Assembly: GCF_900105185.1 (NCBI RefSeq)
Contig: NZ_FNTJ01000002.1
Location: 1,364,001 to 1,428,000, forward strand
Source of the DNA: Pseudomonas saponiphila
GTDB taxonomy: Bacteria; Pseudomonadota; Gammaproteobacteria; Pseudomonadales; Pseudomonadaceae
Direction: 5' to 3'
Length of the DNA: 64,000 nucleotides
The notes beneath the pieces are model-generated. The model ran no database searches. It had not been told where the DNA came from and saw only the letters and a list, made by a program, of their open reading frames with translations. Below are positions 10,217 to 20,669 of this stretch, piece by piece. A program made the translations under genes and the position numbers. Within the stretch, counting starts at the first letter, position 1. Each line of letters opens with the position of its first letter.

Positions 10217-11659
10217 ATGAGCGGGTTGTTGTCCTCAGTCAGTGAACATCTTCTAGCCCCTGGCGGCGTGACCATCGAAAGCCTGCAGGGCGTGCTGGGG
10301 GATCTGGCCGGCCCGGGCATCGACGCCGCCGACCTGTATTTCCAGGGGCAGATTTCCGAGTCCTGGTCCCTGGAAGACGGGATCGTCAAGGAAGGCAGTT
10401 TCAACCTTGATCAGGGGGTTGGGGTGCGCGCGCAGTCCGGTGAGAAGACCGGCTTTGCCTACAGCAACGCCATCACCCTGGAAGCCCTGGGCCTCGCCGC
10501 CCGAGCGGCGCGTTCGATTTCCCGGGCCGGGCAGAACGGCACGGTGCAGGCGTTCTCGACCCAGGACGTGGCTCAGCTGTACGCGCCGGACAATCCGCTG
10601 GAGGTCATCAGCCGCGCCGAGAAGGTTGAGCTGCTCAAGCGTGTTGACGCCGCGACCCGGGCCCTGGATCCGCGTATCCAGCAGGTTAGCGTGAGCATGG
10701 CCGGGGTCTGGGAGCGAATCCTGGTGGCTTCCACCGACGGCGGCCTGGCGGCGGATGTACGGCCGTTGGTGCGCTTCAACGTCAGTGTCATCGTCGAGCA
10801 GAACGGTCGCCGCGAGCGCGGTGGCCACGGTGGTGGCGGGCGGACCGATTACCGCTATTTCCTCAGCGAGGACCGGGCCATGGGCTATGCCCGTGAAGCG
10901 TTGCGCCAGGCCCTGGTCAATCTGGAAGCGATTCCGGCACCGGCCGGCACCTTGCCGGTGGTGCTGGGCTCCGGCTGGTCCGGAGTGCTGCTGCACGAAG
11001 CCGTGGGCCATGGCCTGGAGGGCGACTTCAACCGCAAGGGCAGTTCGGCGTACAGCGGGCGCATGGGCGAAATGGTGGCCTCCAGGCTTTGCACCATCGT
11101 CGACGACGGCACCCTGGCCGGGCGCCGTGGTTCCCTGAGCGTGGACGACGAAGGCACCCCGACCGAATGCACCACGCTGATCGAGAACGGCGTGCTCAAG
11201 GGCTACATGCAGGACAAGCTCAACGCCCGCCTGATGGGCGTGGCCCGTACCGGCAACGGGCGGCGCGAATCCTATGCCCACCTGCCCATGCCGCGCATGA
11301 CCAACACCTACATGCTGGGGGGCGAAAGCGACCCGGCGGAAATCATTGCTTCGGTGAAGAAGGGCATCTACTGCGCCAACCTCGGCGGCGGCCAGGTGGA
11401 CATCACCAGCGGCAAGTTCGTGTTCTCCACCAGCGAGGCCTACCTGATCGAAGATGGCAAGATCACCGCACCGGTCAAGGGCGCGACCCTGATCGGCAAC
11501 GGACCCGAGGCCATGAGCCGGGTGTCGATGGTGGGCAATGACTTGTCCCTGGACAGCGGCGTCGGTACCTGTGGCAAGGATGGGCAATCGGTGCCGGTGG
11601 GCGTCGGCCAGCCAACCCTGAAGATCGATGCGATCACCGTGGGTGGCACTGGGGCATAG
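10217..11659 (+). CDS. tldD: Metalloprotease TldD
   Basis: TldD is the zinc-protease subunit of the TldD/TldE heterodimer, which degrades unfolded peptides and matures some modified peptides such as microcins. The 480-residue product carries the metal-binding HEAVGH at residues 260-265 and the family's GG-rich C-terminal region. The partner gene pmbA (tldE) lies 680 bp away on the same strand, with yjgA in between on the opposite strand. The start follows AAAGC and overlaps nothing. No defect is seen. Confidence 0.96.
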   Translation: MSGLLSSVSEHLLAPGGVTIESLQGVLGDLAGPGIDAADLYFQGQISESWSLEDGIVKEGSFNLDQGVGVRAQSGEKTGFAYSNAITLEALGLAARAARSISRAGQNGTVQAFSTQDVAQLYAPDNPLEVISRAEKVELLKRVDAATRALDPRIQQVSVSMAGVWERILVASTDGGLAADVRPLVRFNVSVIVEQNGRRERGGHGGGGRTDYRYFLSEDRAMGYAREALRQALVNLEAIPAPAGTLPVVLGSGWSGVLLHEAVGHGLEGDFNRKGSSAYSGRMGEMVASRLCTIVDDGTLAGRRGSLSVDDEGTPTECTTLIENGVLKGYMQDKLNARLMGVARTGNGRRESYAHLPMPRMTNTYMLGGESDPAEIIASVKKGIYCANLGGGQVDITSGKFVFSTSEAYLIEDGKITAPVKGATLIGNGPEAMSRVSMVGNDLSLDSGVGTCGKDGQSVPVGVGQPTLKIDAITVGGTGA

Positions 11660-11672
11660 GGAAGGAGGGCGT

Positions 11673-11699
11673 CGGGTGAGCTGCCGGGCAGCTCACCCG
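11673..11699. terminator. Strong hairpin between convergent tldD and yjgA
   Basis: The arms CGGGTGAGCTGCC and GGCAGCTCACCCG pair almost without a loop, 14 bp after the tldD stop and just before the yjgA stop. No T-run follows on either strand, so a bidirectional transcription barrier or 3'-end stabiliser is inferred rather than a classic terminator. Confidence 0.5.
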
Positions 11700-11707
11700 T
11701 GGAAGGC

Positions 11708-12229
11708 TCAGCGCAGGCCGCGTTGAGTCTCGTCCAGTTCGCGGATGTACTTGAAGATTTTACGGCTGGAGGCCGGCGCCTTGTTATGGGCCACCTCATG
11801 CTGGGCCTGACGGATCAGGGAACGCAGCTGTTGGCGATCGGCATCCGGGTACTCGTTGACGAACTTTTCCAGGACGTCATCGCCGCCACCGATCAGGCGA
11901 TCACGCCAACGTTCCAGGTTATGGAAGCGTTCGTTGTACTGCCGGGTGGAGGCATCGAGTTGGTCAAGCAGTTGCAGAATCGCGTCGGTGTCCTGGTCCC
12001 GCATCAGCTTGCCGATGAATTGCAGGTGGCGTTTGCGGGCGATATGGGCGACGTGCTTGGGCGCATCCGCCAGAGCCCGGCGCAAGGCGTCGGTCAGAGG
12101 CAGTTTGTTCAGCAGGTCGGGCTTGAGGGTGGTAAGGCGCTCGCCGAGATCAACCAGAGCATGCAGCTCGCGTTTGACCTGGGATTTGCTTTTCTCCCCA
12201 TCGAGGGAGTCGTCGTAAGAATCAACCAT
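11708..12229 (-). CDS. yjgA: Ribosome-associated protein YjgA (DarP, DUF615)
   Basis: YjgA/DarP is a small, mostly helical and highly charged protein that binds late 50S ribosomal precursors. The start chosen (12229) gives 173 residues beginning [20 protein letters not shown], as in the family; a start 15 bp upstream adds only MRTAT. The acidic N-terminus, the basic SKSQVKREL stretch and the helical C-terminal half match DUF615. It lies antisense between tldD and pmbA, the same arrangement as in other pseudomonads. Confidence 0.92.
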   Translation of the reverse strand: MVDSYDDSLDGEKSKSQVKRELHALVDLGERLTTLKPDLLNKLPLTDALRRALADAPKHVAHIARKRHLQFIGKLMRDQDTDAILQLLDQLDASTRQYNERFHNLERWRDRLIGGGDDVLEKFVNEYPDADRQQLRSLIRQAQHEVAHNKAPASSRKIFKYIRELDETQRGLR

Positions 12230-12337
12230 GGTGGCAGTCCGCAAAGAAACGCCGCCATGATAACCAGTCGAGGGCCGCTTGTCCGGCTCGGTCGCTCGCC
12301 GGCCTTAATCGAAAGCAGAATTTGAGTGGAGAACAGC

Positions 12338-13684
12338 ATGAGTGCAGCACAAAGCGTCGGCCCACAGGCTTTGCCGGCCCTGCAGGAGCAAGTCGAGCAG
12401 ATTGTTGCCGAGGCCAAGCGCCAGGGGGCCAGTGCCTGCGAAGTGGCGGTGTCCCTGGAGCAGGGGCTGTCGACGTCGGTGCGCCAGCGGGAAGTGGAAA
12501 CCGTGGAGTTCAACCGCGACCAGGGCTTTGGCATCACCCTTTATGTGGGGCAGCGCAAAGGCTCGGCCAGCACGTCCGCCAGCGGTCCGGAGGCCATTCG
12601 TGAAACCGTGGCCGCGGCTCTGGCGATTGCCAAGCACACTTCGGAAGATGAAGCTTCGGGCCTGGCCGATGCGTCCCTGATGGCCAAGGATCTGCCGGAC
12701 TTCGATCTGTTCCATGCCTGGGACATCACCCCCGAGCAAGCCATCGAGCAGGCCCTGGCCTGCGAGGCGGCAGCCTTTGCCGCCGACAGCCGGATCAAGA
12801 ATGCCGATGGCACCACCTTGAGCACCCACCAGGGGTGCCGGGTGTATGGCAACAGCCATGGTTTCATCGGCGGTTACGCCTCGACCCGCCATAGCCTGAG
12901 CTGCGTGATGATCGCCGAGGCCAACGGCCAGATGCAGCGTGACTACTGGTACGACGTCAATCGCCAGGGCCAGTTGCTGGCGGATCCGCAGAGCATTGGC
13001 CAGCGTGCGGCCCAGCGCGCGGCGAGCCGGCTGGGTGCCCGTCCGGTGCCGACCTGCGAAGTGCCGGTGCTGTTTTCCGCCGAACTGGCCGGCGGGCTGT
13101 TCGGCAGTTTTCTCGGGGCAATCTCCGGCGGCAACCTGTACCGCAAATCTTCGTTCCTTGAAGGCGCTCTGGGCCAGCAGCTGTTTCCCCAGTGGCTGAC
13201 CATCGACGAGCGGCCGCACCTGATGCGCGCCATGGGCAGTTCGGCGTTCGATGGCGATGGCCTGGCCACCTATGCCAAGCCCTTCGTCAAGGACGGCGAG
13301 TTGGTGTCTTATGTGCTCGGCACTTATTCCGGGCGCAAACTGGGCATGCCCAGCACCGCCAATGCCGGCGGCGTGCACAACCTGTTCGTCACCCATGGCG
13401 ATGAAGATCAGGCTGCGCTGTTGCGGCGCATGGGACGCGGCCTGCTGGTAACCGAGCTGATGGGCCATGGCCTGAACATGGTCACTGGCGACTACTCCCG
13501 TGGCGCGGCGGGCTTCTGGGTCGAGAACGGCGAGATCCAGTTCGCGGTGCAGGAAGTGACCATTGCCGGGAATTTGCGCGACATGTTCAAGCAGATCGTG
13601 GCCGTGGGCAGCGACCTGGAACTGCGCAGCAACATCCGCACCGGCTCGGTGCTGATCGAACGCATGACCGTCGCCGGCAGCTGA
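12338..13684 (+). CDS. pmbA: TldE/PmbA, partner of metalloprotease TldD
   Basis: PmbA (TldE) is the non-catalytic half of the TldD/TldE protease. The 448-residue product starts MSAAQSVGPQALPAL and shares the TldD fold, but it lacks an HExxxH motif, as expected for the E subunit. The C-terminal segment GHGLNMVTGDYSRGAAGFWV is the conserved family block. ATG 12338 was preferred over GTG 12326 because GTGGAGAA at 12326-12333 makes a good ribosome-binding site for it. A clear intrinsic terminator follows at 13704. Confidence 0.95.
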   Translation: MSAAQSVGPQALPALQEQVEQIVAEAKRQGASACEVAVSLEQGLSTSVRQREVETVEFNRDQGFGITLYVGQRKGSASTSASGPEAIRETVAAALAIAKHTSEDEASGLADASLMAKDLPDFDLFHAWDITPEQAIEQALACEAAAFAADSRIKNADGTTLSTHQGCRVYGNSHGFIGGYASTRHSLSCVMIAEANGQMQRDYWYDVNRQGQLLADPQSIGQRAAQRAASRLGARPVPTCEVPVLFSAELAGGLFGSFLGAISGGNLYRKSSFLEGALGQQLFPQWLTIDERPHLMRAMGSSAFDGDGLATYAKPFVKDGELVSYVLGTYSGRKLGMPSTANAGGVHNLFVTHGDEDQAALLRRMGRGLLVTELMGHGLNMVTGDYSRGAAGFWVENGEIQFAVQEVTIAGNLRDMFKQIVAVGSDLELRSNIRTGSVLIERMTVAGS

Positions 13685-13703
13685 CCGGTTCTGTGCCAGC
13701 CAA

Positions 13704-13736
13704 ACGCGCCACCTTCCCCGGGTGGCGCGTTTTTTT
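13704..13736 (+). terminator. Intrinsic terminator of pmbA
   Basis: A perfect 10-bp stem (ACGCGCCACC / GGTGGCGCGT) with a 7-nt loop is followed by seven T residues, 20 bp after the pmbA stop. Confidence 0.9.
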
Positions 13737-13751
13737 ATGCGCGCAATTCTC

Positions 13752-13836
13752 GTAGGAGCTGGCTTGCCAGCGAAGGCGTCCTGACGCTCGATACCAGGCT
13801 CAAGGGCTCATTCGCCGGCAAGCCGGCTCCTACGAG
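13752..13836. repeat. REP pair, inverted (GTAGGAGCTGGCTTGCCAGCGAA family)
   Basis: Two copies of the imperfect palindrome GTAGGAGCYGGCTTGCCRGC face each other, at 13752-13774 and, inverted, at 13811-13833. This is the paired form typical of Pseudomonas REP elements. It lies between the pmbA terminator and the fagA promoter. Further copies occur at 44333, 53539/53597 and 56135. Confidence 0.85.
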
Positions 13837-13863
13837 AGCTGGGCAAAAATCGTACAAGTCAGA

Positions 13864-13906
13864 TTGATTTGATTCTCAATATCATTTAATAATGAAAATC
13901 ATTATT
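13864..13906 (+). promoter_or_regulatory. fagA promoter with overlapping Fur box
   Basis: A -35 TTGATT (13864-13869) and -10 TAATAA (13887-13892) are 17 bp apart. A 19-bp Fur box at 13888-13906 (AATAATGAAAATCATTATT) matches the consensus GATAATGATAATCATTATC at 16 of 19 positions and covers the -10 element. This predicts repression of the fagA-fumC-orfX-sodA operon when iron is plentiful, as is known for this operon in P. aeruginosa. Confidence 0.85.
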
Positions 13907-13921
13907 CAATGAGCCCAGGTC

Positions 13922-14317
13922 ATGAGTTCTGCCTTGCACGAGCAGCCCTACCTCGAAAGCTGGCGCTGGATGAGTCGCCAGATCCGTTGCGCGCTGGAGC
14001 CGGATGAGCCGCGTCTGATTGAGCACTACCTGGCCGAAGGGCGATATCTGGCGTGCTGCACCTCCATGTCGGCGTGGACCGTCGCTGAAACTTCCTTCCG
14101 TTTATTGATCGATACCGCCACCGATACCGCCTTGCCCTGGCACTGGCGCAGCCTGTGCCTGGACCAGGCCTGGCGCCCATTGCGCGATCTGGAGCGGTTG
14201 TCGTTGTGCAAGTGCCGGCTCAAGCGCTGGCAAAGCCATGCCTGGCAGTTGGCGACGGTGTCGCTGCTGCCTTCCATTCCCCTGATTGAACTGATGCAAG
14301 GATTTCCCGATGAGTAA
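13922..14317 (+). CDS. fagA: Fur-associated protein FagA
   Basis: FagA is the short first product of the Fur-regulated fagA-fumC-orfX-sodA operon of Pseudomonas; its biochemical role is unknown. The 131-residue product begins [20 protein letters not shown] and has a hydrophobic C-terminal helix ([16 protein letters not shown]). I see no signal peptide and no metal-binding cluster, although it has several scattered cysteines ([14 protein letters not shown]). The start is 15 bp downstream of the Fur box region. Its 3' end overlaps the fumC start by 8 bp. Identity rests on position and family resemblance. Confidence 0.85.
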   Translation: MSSALHEQPYLESWRWMSRQIRCALEPDEPRLIEHYLAEGRYLACCTSMSAWTVAETSFRLLIDTATDTALPWHWRSLCLDQAWRPLRDLERLSLCKCRLKRWQSHAWQLATVSLLPSIPLIELMQGFPDE

Positions 14318-14474
14318 CTTTCGTATCGAACGTGACAGCATGGGCGAACTGCAGGTCCCGGAGCAGGCGCTGTACGGCGCGCAGACCCAGCGGGCGGTGG
14401 ATAACTTTCCCATCAGTGGCCAGCGCATGCCGGCAGCCTTCATCCGTGCTCTGATCCTGGCCAAGGCCGCTGCG
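14310..14474 (+). pseudogene. fumC: fumC 5' fragment (class II fumarase, split by IS21-family insertion)
   Basis: This encodes the first 55 residues of class II fumarase ([20 protein letters not shown]..., with the YGAQTQRAV motif). The reading frame then enters the IS element and stops at 14511-14513, giving a predicted 67-residue dead-end peptide. FumC is the iron-independent, oxidant-resistant fumarase that replaces Fe-S fumarase under iron starvation. Joining codon 55 (14472-14474) to 17122 restores an uninterrupted frame of 458 residues, so the gene was intact until the insertion. Confidence 0.95.
14469..14474. repeat. Target site duplication, left copy (GCTGCG)
   Basis: GCTGCG immediately precedes the left IS end (TGCGGATTTCGG at 14475) and is repeated directly after the right end at 17116-17121. 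Six bp lies within the 4-8 bp range known for IS21-family elements. Confidence 0.9.
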
Positions 14475-14640
14475 TGCGGATTTCGGAGCACCGTGACCGG
14501 CCGTTTCGGTTGATCGTGACCGGTCATTTCGCTAACGCGTGACCGCTCATTTCGGTAGCAACGTGACCGATTTTCCGCCTGTTCCGAAACAGGTGGTCAC
14601 GGCTTACCGAAATCGCCGGTCACGACTTAGCGAAAGCCTT
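14475..14640. repeat. Left-end IstA-type repeat array, 23-bp period
   Basis: Four direct GTGACCG motifs start at 14493, 14516, 14539 and 14563. Each is joined by a TTTCGG/TTTCGC-type spacer. Two inverted copies follow at 14594 (TGGTCAC) and 14617 (CGGTCAC), also 23 bp apart. The inverted pair resembles the true right end of the element. The array lies upstream of istA and may also hold its promoter. Confidence 0.8.
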
Positions 14641-14699
14641 CCCCTTCGTTGCGCATGACCTGATGCGCCGCCATCCTCGACCGATTTCGGGAGAGGAAG

Positions 14700-16385
14700 A
14701 TGGCGGCGCCGCGAGTAGCCATGCGAAACATCAAAGAATGTCTGCGCCTCAAGTTTGAGGCCGGCTTGTCCCACGAGAAGATTGCCCGTGCCTTGCAGCT
14801 GTCCAAGGGCGTGGTTAGCAAGTACATCGCGGCGGCGCGGGTGGCCGGGCTGGACTGGCCGGCGCTGGTGGCCATGGACGAGGCCGCGCTGGCGGCCGCC
14901 TTGTTTGCACCGACGTCGACGAACAAGCCGCGCGGTGAGCGAGTGCTGCCCGATGTGCTGAGCATCCACCGCGAGTTGCGACGCAAGGGCGTGACCTTGC
15001 AGCTGCTGTGGGAGGAATATCTCGCCGCGCATGCGGGCCAGCCGACCTACCGCTACACCCAGTTCGTCGAGCACTACCGGCGCTACGCCCAGACGCTCAA
15101 ACGTTCGATGCGTCAGCTGCACCGTGCGGGCGAGAAGCTATTCATCGACTATGCCGGGCCGACGCTGCCGGTGGTCGACCCGGCCACCGGCGAAGTGCGC
15201 CGGGCGCACATCTTCGTCGCCGCCCTGGGCGCCTCGAATTACACCTATGCCTGCGCGACGCCAGGCGAAACCCAGGTGGACTGGCTGACCTCGCTGGGCC
15301 AGGCTCTGACCTACTTTGGCGGCGTGCCGGAAATGGTTGTGCCGGACAATCCGCGCGCCCTGGTCGCCCAGCCGGATCGCTACGAGCCGGGCCTGAACCG
15401 GGCCACGCTGGAGTGCGCGCGTCATTACCAGACGGTGATCCTGCCGGCACGGCCACGCAAGCCTCAGGACAAGGCCAAGGCCGAGGTGGCGGTGCAGGTG
15501 GTCGAGCGCTGGATCATGGCGCGGCTGCGCCATCGGCAGTTCTTCAGCCTGCATGCGCTTAACCAGGCCATCGCCGAGCTGCTGGAGGATCTGAATCGGC
15601 GCCCGTTCAAGCGGCTCGATGGCTGCCGGCGCGACTGGTTCGAGCGCCTGGATCGCCCGGCCTTGCGAGCGCTGCCGGTGCATCCCTACGAGGTCGCCAC
15701 CTTCAAGCGCTGCAAGGTCAGCATCGACTACCACATCGAGGTCAATGGCAGCTTCTACAGCGTGCCCTCCGCCCTGGCCCGGCAGAACGTGGACGTGCGA
15801 CTGACGGCACACACCCTGGAAGTGCTGCATGGCAACCGGCGGGTGGCCAGCCACCTGCTGCTGGGGCGACGCGGCGCTTACAGTACCCAGCGCGAGCACA
15901 TGCCCGCGGCGCACCAGGCGCATCGCGAATGGACGCCACAACGCCTGCTCGACTGGGGCGCGCGGATCGGCCCCTACACGCGCCAACTGATCGATCACCA
16001 ACTGACCCACAAGCCGCACCCGGAGATGGGCTACCGCGCCTGCCTCGGCCTGCTCTCGCTGGCCCGGCGCTATGGCAATGCACGCCTGGAAGCCGCTGCC
16101 GAACGTGCCGTACACCTGCGCGCCTTCACCGGGCGCAGCGTGCGCAACCTGCTCCAGCAAGGCCTGGATCAACAGCCGCTGCCCCAGCGTGCCGCCGAAA
16201 CGACCTTACCCGGCGACCACGAGAACGTCCGTGGCGCCGACTACTACCAACCCCCGCAACAGGAGCTGTTCGATGATGCCGCAACACACCCTGAATCAAC
16301 TGCACCAGCTACGCCTGGACGGCATGGCCCGCGCCCTGGAAGAGCAATGGACGCTGCCGGCCAGCCACAGCCTGAGCTTCGATGA
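14700..16385 (+). CDS. istA: IS21-family transposase IstA
   Basis: IstA is the DDE transposase of IS21 elements. The 561-residue product has an N-terminal helix-turn-helix (about residues 20-45, [20 protein letters not shown]) and a DDE/RNase-H-like core in which D150 (FIDYAGP), D216 (VPDNPRA) and E262 (KAEVAVQ) are the likely catalytic triad. A beta-rich C-terminal DNA-binding domain follows (FYSVP region). The ATG follows GGGAGAGGAAG. The 3' end overlaps istB by 113 bp in another frame, which makes IstA slightly longer than the usual roughly 500 residues. No frameshift or stop is seen. Confidence 0.95.
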   Translation: MAAPRVAMRNIKECLRLKFEAGLSHEKIARALQLSKGVVSKYIAAARVAGLDWPALVAMDEAALAAALFAPTSTNKPRGERVLPDVLSIHRELRRKGVTLQLLWEEYLAAHAGQPTYRYTQFVEHYRRYAQTLKRSMRQLHRAGEKLFIDYAGPTLPVVDPATGEVRRAHIFVAALGASNYTYACATPGETQVDWLTSLGQALTYFGGVPEMVVPDNPRALVAQPDRYEPGLNRATLECARHYQTVILPARPRKPQDKAKAEVAVQVVERWIMARLRHRQFFSLHALNQAIAELLEDLNRRPFKRLDGCRRDWFERLDRPALRALPVHPYEVATFKRCKVSIDYHIEVNGSFYSVPSALARQNVDVRLTAHTLEVLHGNRRVASHLLLGRRGAYSTQREHMPAAHQAHREWTPQRLLDWGARIGPYTRQLIDHQLTHKPHPEMGYRACLGLLSLARRYGNARLEAAAERAVHLRAFTGRSVRNLLQQGLDQQPLPQRAAETTLPGDHENVRGADYYQPPQQELFDDAATHPESTAPATPGRHGPRPGRAMDAAGQPQPELR

Positions 16386-17022
16386 ACGCCTCGGCCTACT
16401 GCTCGACCGCGAACTGGCCTGGCGTGACAACCAGCGCCTGGTACGGCTGCGCAAGAAGGCCAAGCTCAAGTACGCCAACGCCTGCCTGGAAGATCTCGAC
16501 CGCCGCACCGGACGCGCCCTGGACGAGCGTCTGATCGCCACCCTGGCCAGTGGCGACTGGATCCGCCAGCAGCACAACCTGCTGCTGACCGGCCCGACCG
16601 GTGCCGGCAAAACCTGGCTGGCCTGCGCCCTGGGCAACCAGGCCTGCCGCCAGGGCTATAGCACCCTGTACCTGCGCACCCCGCGCCTGCTGGAACAACT
16701 GCGCATCGCTCATGGCGACGGCAGCTTCGGCCGTACCCTGCAACAGCTGGCAAAGGTCGACGTCCTGGTGCTGGACGACTGGGCGCTAGCCCCGCTGGAG
16801 GAAGGAGCCCGGCATGACCTGCTGGAGGTGATCGACGACCGCGCTGGCAGCCGCTCCACCATCCTGACGAGCCAACTGCCCATCGAGCACTGGCACGGCT
16901 GGATCAACGACCCGACCCTGGCCGATGCCATCCTCGACCGCCTGGTGCACAACGCCTACCGACTGACGATGAAAGGCGAGTCGCTGCGCCGAAAAAAAGC
17001 CGAGGAACAAGCCGCATCGTGA
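16273..17022 (+). CDS. istB: IS21-family ATPase IstB
   Basis: IstB is the AAA+ DnaA/DnaC-like ATPase that assembles on target DNA and activates IstA. The 249-residue product has the Walker A motif GPTGAGKTW at residues 107-115, the Walker B motif VLVLDDW ending at residue 170, and a sensor-1 region (STILTSQLP). The start at 16273 follows AGGAG by 7 nt; the adjacent ATG at 16276 is equally possible. It overlaps istA, so coupled translation is likely. The C-terminal tail is basic ([12 protein letters not shown]). Confidence 0.95.
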   Translation: MMPQHTLNQLHQLRLDGMARALEEQWTLPASHSLSFDERLGLLLDRELAWRDNQRLVRLRKKAKLKYANACLEDLDRRTGRALDERLIATLASGDWIRQQHNLLLTGPTGAGKTWLACALGNQACRQGYSTLYLRTPRLLEQLRIAHGDGSFGRTLQQLAKVDVLVLDDWALAPLEEGARHDLLEVIDDRAGSRSTILTSQLPIEHWHGWINDPTLADAILDRLVHNAYRLTMKGESLRRKKAEEQAAS

Positions 17023-17115
17023 CCGATGCGATTACAATCCAGAACCCGCGCAACCGGGGTGGAAGCACCGGTCACGTATTAGCGAAACGCTCGGTCACGT
17101 TCACCGAAATCCGCA

Positions 17116-17121
17116 GCTGCG
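17116..17121. repeat. Target site duplication, right copy (GCTGCG)
   Basis: This is the direct copy of 14469-14474, abutting the right IS end. Removing the element with one copy restores the fumC frame exactly. Confidence 0.9.
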
Positions 17122-18333
<1,212 letters not shown>

Positions 18334-18360
18334 CCCTCGACACCGTTTTGGAGGCGCACC

Positions 18361-18810
18361 ATGGAGCACTGGAAACGCACGATCGAAAGGGCAAATCGTC
18401 TCTTTATGCGGGGTGAACTGGTGGATGCTCGCGAGTTCTACCTGCAGGCGCTGGCGCTGGCCCAGGTGTTGTTCGAGCGCTGGGCGGATGCCGACGAAGC
18501 GGTGGCGGCCTGCGTGATTTCCCATCACAACCTGGCGGACCTGCATCTACGCCTGAACCAGCCGGAGGAGAGCGCGCAATACCTCTGCGCCATCCATCAG
18601 CGCCTGCTGCAGACCATGCAGGACAGTCGCCTGACCCCGGCCTTGCGCGAAGCCGCCTGGCGCCAGAGCAGCAAGACCTACGTCGAGCTGCTGAATTTCA
18701 TCGGCGAGCACGGTGAATACCCCCGCACCCATCGTCTGCTGGGCGGTAACGCCGCGGGCCTGTCGACCGACAGCCCGCGCGCCGGCGGCGCCATTTTCGG
18801 AGTTCATTGA
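18361..18810 (+). CDS. OrfX of the fagA-fumC-sodA operon (unknown function)
   Basis: This 149-residue protein corresponds to the unnamed gene between fumC and sodA in Pseudomonas. It is helix-rich, with a TPR-like pattern across about residues 5-85 ([20 protein letters not shown], then [16 protein letters not shown]). No signal peptide or catalytic motif is visible. The ATG follows GGAGGCGCACC, a strong ribosome-binding site. It starts 27 bp after fumC and ends next to sodA, so it is co-transcribed and now sits behind the IS. The function is not known to me. Confidence 0.85.
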   Translation: MEHWKRTIERANRLFMRGELVDAREFYLQALALAQVLFERWADADEAVAACVISHHNLADLHLRLNQPEESAQYLCAIHQRLLQTMQDSRLTPALREAAWRQSSKTYVELLNFIGEHGEYPRTHRLLGGNAAGLSTDSPRAGGAIFGVH

Positions 18811-18811
18811 T

Positions 18812-19423
18812 ATGTCCTTTACCTTGCCTGCACTGCCTTATGCCTACGACGCCCTGGAGCCGCACATTGATGCGCAGACCATGGAGATTCACTACAGCAA
18901 GCATCACCAGACCTACATCAACAACCTGAATGCCGCAGTGGAAGGCACCGAGTGGGCCGGTTGGGAGATCGAGAAGCTGGTGGCCAGCGTCCAGCAACTG
19001 CCCGAGCAACTGCGTGCCGCGGTGATTAATCAAGGTGGTGGTCATGCCAACCATTCCCTGTTCTGGGCGGTCATGACCCCGGCCGGCGGTGGCAAGCCCG
19101 AAGGTGCCTTGGGGCACGCCATCGAGCAGCAACTAGGCGGTTTTGAACGCTTCAAGGAGGCCTTCACCAAGGCCGCGCTGACCCGTTTCGGTAGTGGCTG
19201 GGCCTGGCTCAGCGTGACTCCGGAGAAAAAGCTGGTGGTGGAAAGCAGCGGCAATCAGGACAGCCCGCTGATGAACGGCAATACGCCCATTCTTGGTCTG
19301 GACGTGTGGGAGCACGCCTATTACTTGCGATATCAGAACCGGCGGCCGGAGTACATCAACGCGTTCTACAACGTGATCAACTGGCCGGAAGTGGCTCAGC
19401 GCTACCGGGCCGCGATGGTTTGA
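18812..19423 (+). CDS. sodA: Superoxide dismutase, manganese type
   Basis: The cytoplasmic enzyme dismutates superoxide. The 203-residue product shows the four metal ligands H27, H81 (GGGHANH), D164 and H168 (DVWEHAYY). The GNQDSPL stretch and [11 protein letters not shown] favour the Mn-dependent over the Fe-dependent type. ATG 18812 begins directly after the orfX stop; starts further upstream lie inside orfX. Normally this is the last gene of the Fur-regulated operon, so the IS21 insertion 1.7 kb upstream may reduce its induction by iron starvation. Confidence 0.95.
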   Translation: MSFTLPALPYAYDALEPHIDAQTMEIHYSKHHQTYINNLNAAVEGTEWAGWEIEKLVASVQQLPEQLRAAVINQGGGHANHSLFWAVMTPAGGGKPEGALGHAIEQQLGGFERFKEAFTKAALTRFGSGWAWLSVTPEKKLVVESSGNQDSPLMNGNTPILGLDVWEHAYYLRYQNRRPEYINAFYNVINWPEVAQRYRAAMV

Positions 19424-19457
19424 TCCCTTCTCCTGAATACAAGATCTAAGGCCGATT

Positions 19458-20351
19458 ATGGGCACTGAAACACTGGCGATCAGCAGCGGGCGAATGTTTC
19501 GTTATGCCTTCGGTTCGCTGTTGCTGTTGGCGGGTACTGCTTTGCTGGTGGCTCAAGGGCTGAGCTGGCTGAGCCTGGAGCCGCGCCTGCTGCGCGCCTT
19601 GCAGGGCGGTTCCATTTGCGCCCTGGGCACGGCATTGGGGGCGGTTCCGGTGCTGGTGATCCGGCAGATGCCGGTGGCGGTGAGCGACACCCTGTTGGGT
19701 TTTGGTGCCGGAGTGATGCTGGCGGCGACGGCGTTTTCACTGGTTGTCCCCGGCATTGCCGCAGCCCAGGATCTGGGCTTGTCTGCCTGGGGCTCCAGTG
19801 GCCTGATCTGTGCCGGCATCATGCTGGGGGCCTTTGTCCTGTTCCTGGTGGATCGCAAGATTTCCGGGGGCAGTCCGGAGCTGCTGGTGGGCACGTCGGA
19901 GCATCCGGTGATTGCCCCGCGTATCTGGTTGTTCGTCTTCGCGATCATTGCCCACAACATTCCTGAAGGGATGGCGGTGGGGGTGTCGGCCGGAGGCGGC
20001 ATGCCCGATGCGGACGGTCTGGCCATGGGCATTGCCTTGCAGGATGTGCCGGAAGGGCTGGTGATTGCCCTGGTGTTGGCGGGGGCGGGGATGTCGCGGG
20101 TCAAGGCGTTCCTGATCGGCGCCGCTTCAGGCCTGGTGGAGCCGGTCTTTGCCTTGCTCTGTGCCTGGCTGGTGAGCCTGGCGCAGGTGCTGCTGCCCTT
20201 GGGGCTGGCCCTGGCAGCGGGGGCGATGCTGCTGGTGGTCACTCATGAAGTGATTCCGGAGTCGCGGCGCAATGGCCATGACAAGCTCGCCAGTCTCGGC
20301 CTGTGTATCGGTTTTTGCCTGATGATGGTGATGGACACGGCGCTTGCCTGA
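19458..20351 (+). CDS. ZIP-family metal transporter
   Basis: This is an inner-membrane divalent-metal permease of the ZIP (ZupT/GufA) family. The 297-residue product has about eight membrane segments. It carries the metal-path motifs HNIPEGMAVG in TM4 and QDVPEGL in TM5, where the histidine and glutamates line the pore. It begins 34 bp after sodA on the same strand, as in other pseudomonads. Supply of Mn or Zn to match Mn-SOD is an attractive role, but this is inference. It converges on ptsO. Confidence 0.9.
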   Translation: MGTETLAISSGRMFRYAFGSLLLLAGTALLVAQGLSWLSLEPRLLRALQGGSICALGTALGAVPVLVIRQMPVAVSDTLLGFGAGVMLAATAFSLVVPGIAAAQDLGLSAWGSSGLICAGIMLGAFVLFLVDRKISGGSPELLVGTSEHPVIAPRIWLFVFAIIAHNIPEGMAVGVSAGGGMPDADGLAMGIALQDVPEGLVIALVLAGAGMSRVKAFLIGAASGLVEPVFALLCAWLVSLAQVLLPLGLALAAGAMLLVVTHEVIPESRRNGHDKLASLGLCIGFCLMMVMDTALA

Positions 20352-20380
20352 ATGCCGCGTGGCGAGCGGCTCGCTCGTGT

Positions 20381-20653
20381 CTACTCGCCTTCGTCGAAGT
20401 AGTTGTTGATCAGGGCAACCAGCGCATCCATTGCTTCCTGTTCCTGCTCGCCTTCGGTCTTGAGGTAGATCTTGGTGCCCTTGCCGGCGGCGAGCATCAT
20501 CATGGCCATGATGCTTTTGCCGTCGACCATGGATTCCGGGGTTCTGCCGGCGCGGATCTGGCAGGGGAACTGGCCGGCCACGCCGACGAACTTGGCCGAG
20601 GCGCGAGCGTGCAGGCCCAGTTTGTTGATGATCTCGATTTCCAGAGCTGGCAT
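20381..20653 (-). CDS. ptsO: Phosphocarrier protein NPr (nitrogen PTS HPr-like)
   Basis: NPr passes phosphate from PtsP (EI-Ntr) to PtsN (EIIA-Ntr) in the regulatory nitrogen PTS. The 90-residue product has the phosphorylated histidine H15 in KLGLHARAS and the second HPr motif KSIMAMMMLAAGKGT. It ends in an acidic YFDEGE tail. It is the last gene of the rpoN cluster and starts 16 bp after rapZ ends. Confidence 0.95.
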   Translation of the reverse strand: MPALEIEIINKLGLHARASAKFVGVAGQFPCQIRAGRTPESMVDGKSIMAMMMLAAGKGTKIYLKTEGEQEQEAMDALVALINNYFDEGE

Positions 20654-20669
20654 CGCGGGGTAGATCCTT

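Larger units (their letters stand above)
14475..17115 (+). mobile_element. IS21-family insertion sequence, 2,641 bp, complete
   Basis: The ends are TGCGGATTTCGG at 14475 and CCGAAATCCGCA ending at 17115, an exact 12-bp terminal inverted repeat beginning TG...CA. The element carries intact istA and istB in overlapping frames. Subterminal arrays repeat GTGACCG at a 23-24 bp spacing: 14493, 14516, 14539 and 14563 at the left end, and in reverse (CGGTCAC) at 17069 and 17092 at the right end. Such multiple sites are a hallmark of IS21 elements, where they bind IstA. The 6-bp target duplication and unbroken genes point to a recent, probably still active insertion. I do not assign an ISfinder name. 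Confidence 0.95.

Noticed and set aside
14310..14513. 67-residue frame as an independent small gene
   Set aside because: It is the truncated fumC start plus 12 residues read from the IS end, not a gene in its own right.
14475..17115. Frameshifted or decayed IS element
   Set aside because: Both istA and istB are uninterrupted, the ends match and the target duplication is exact, so the element looks intact.
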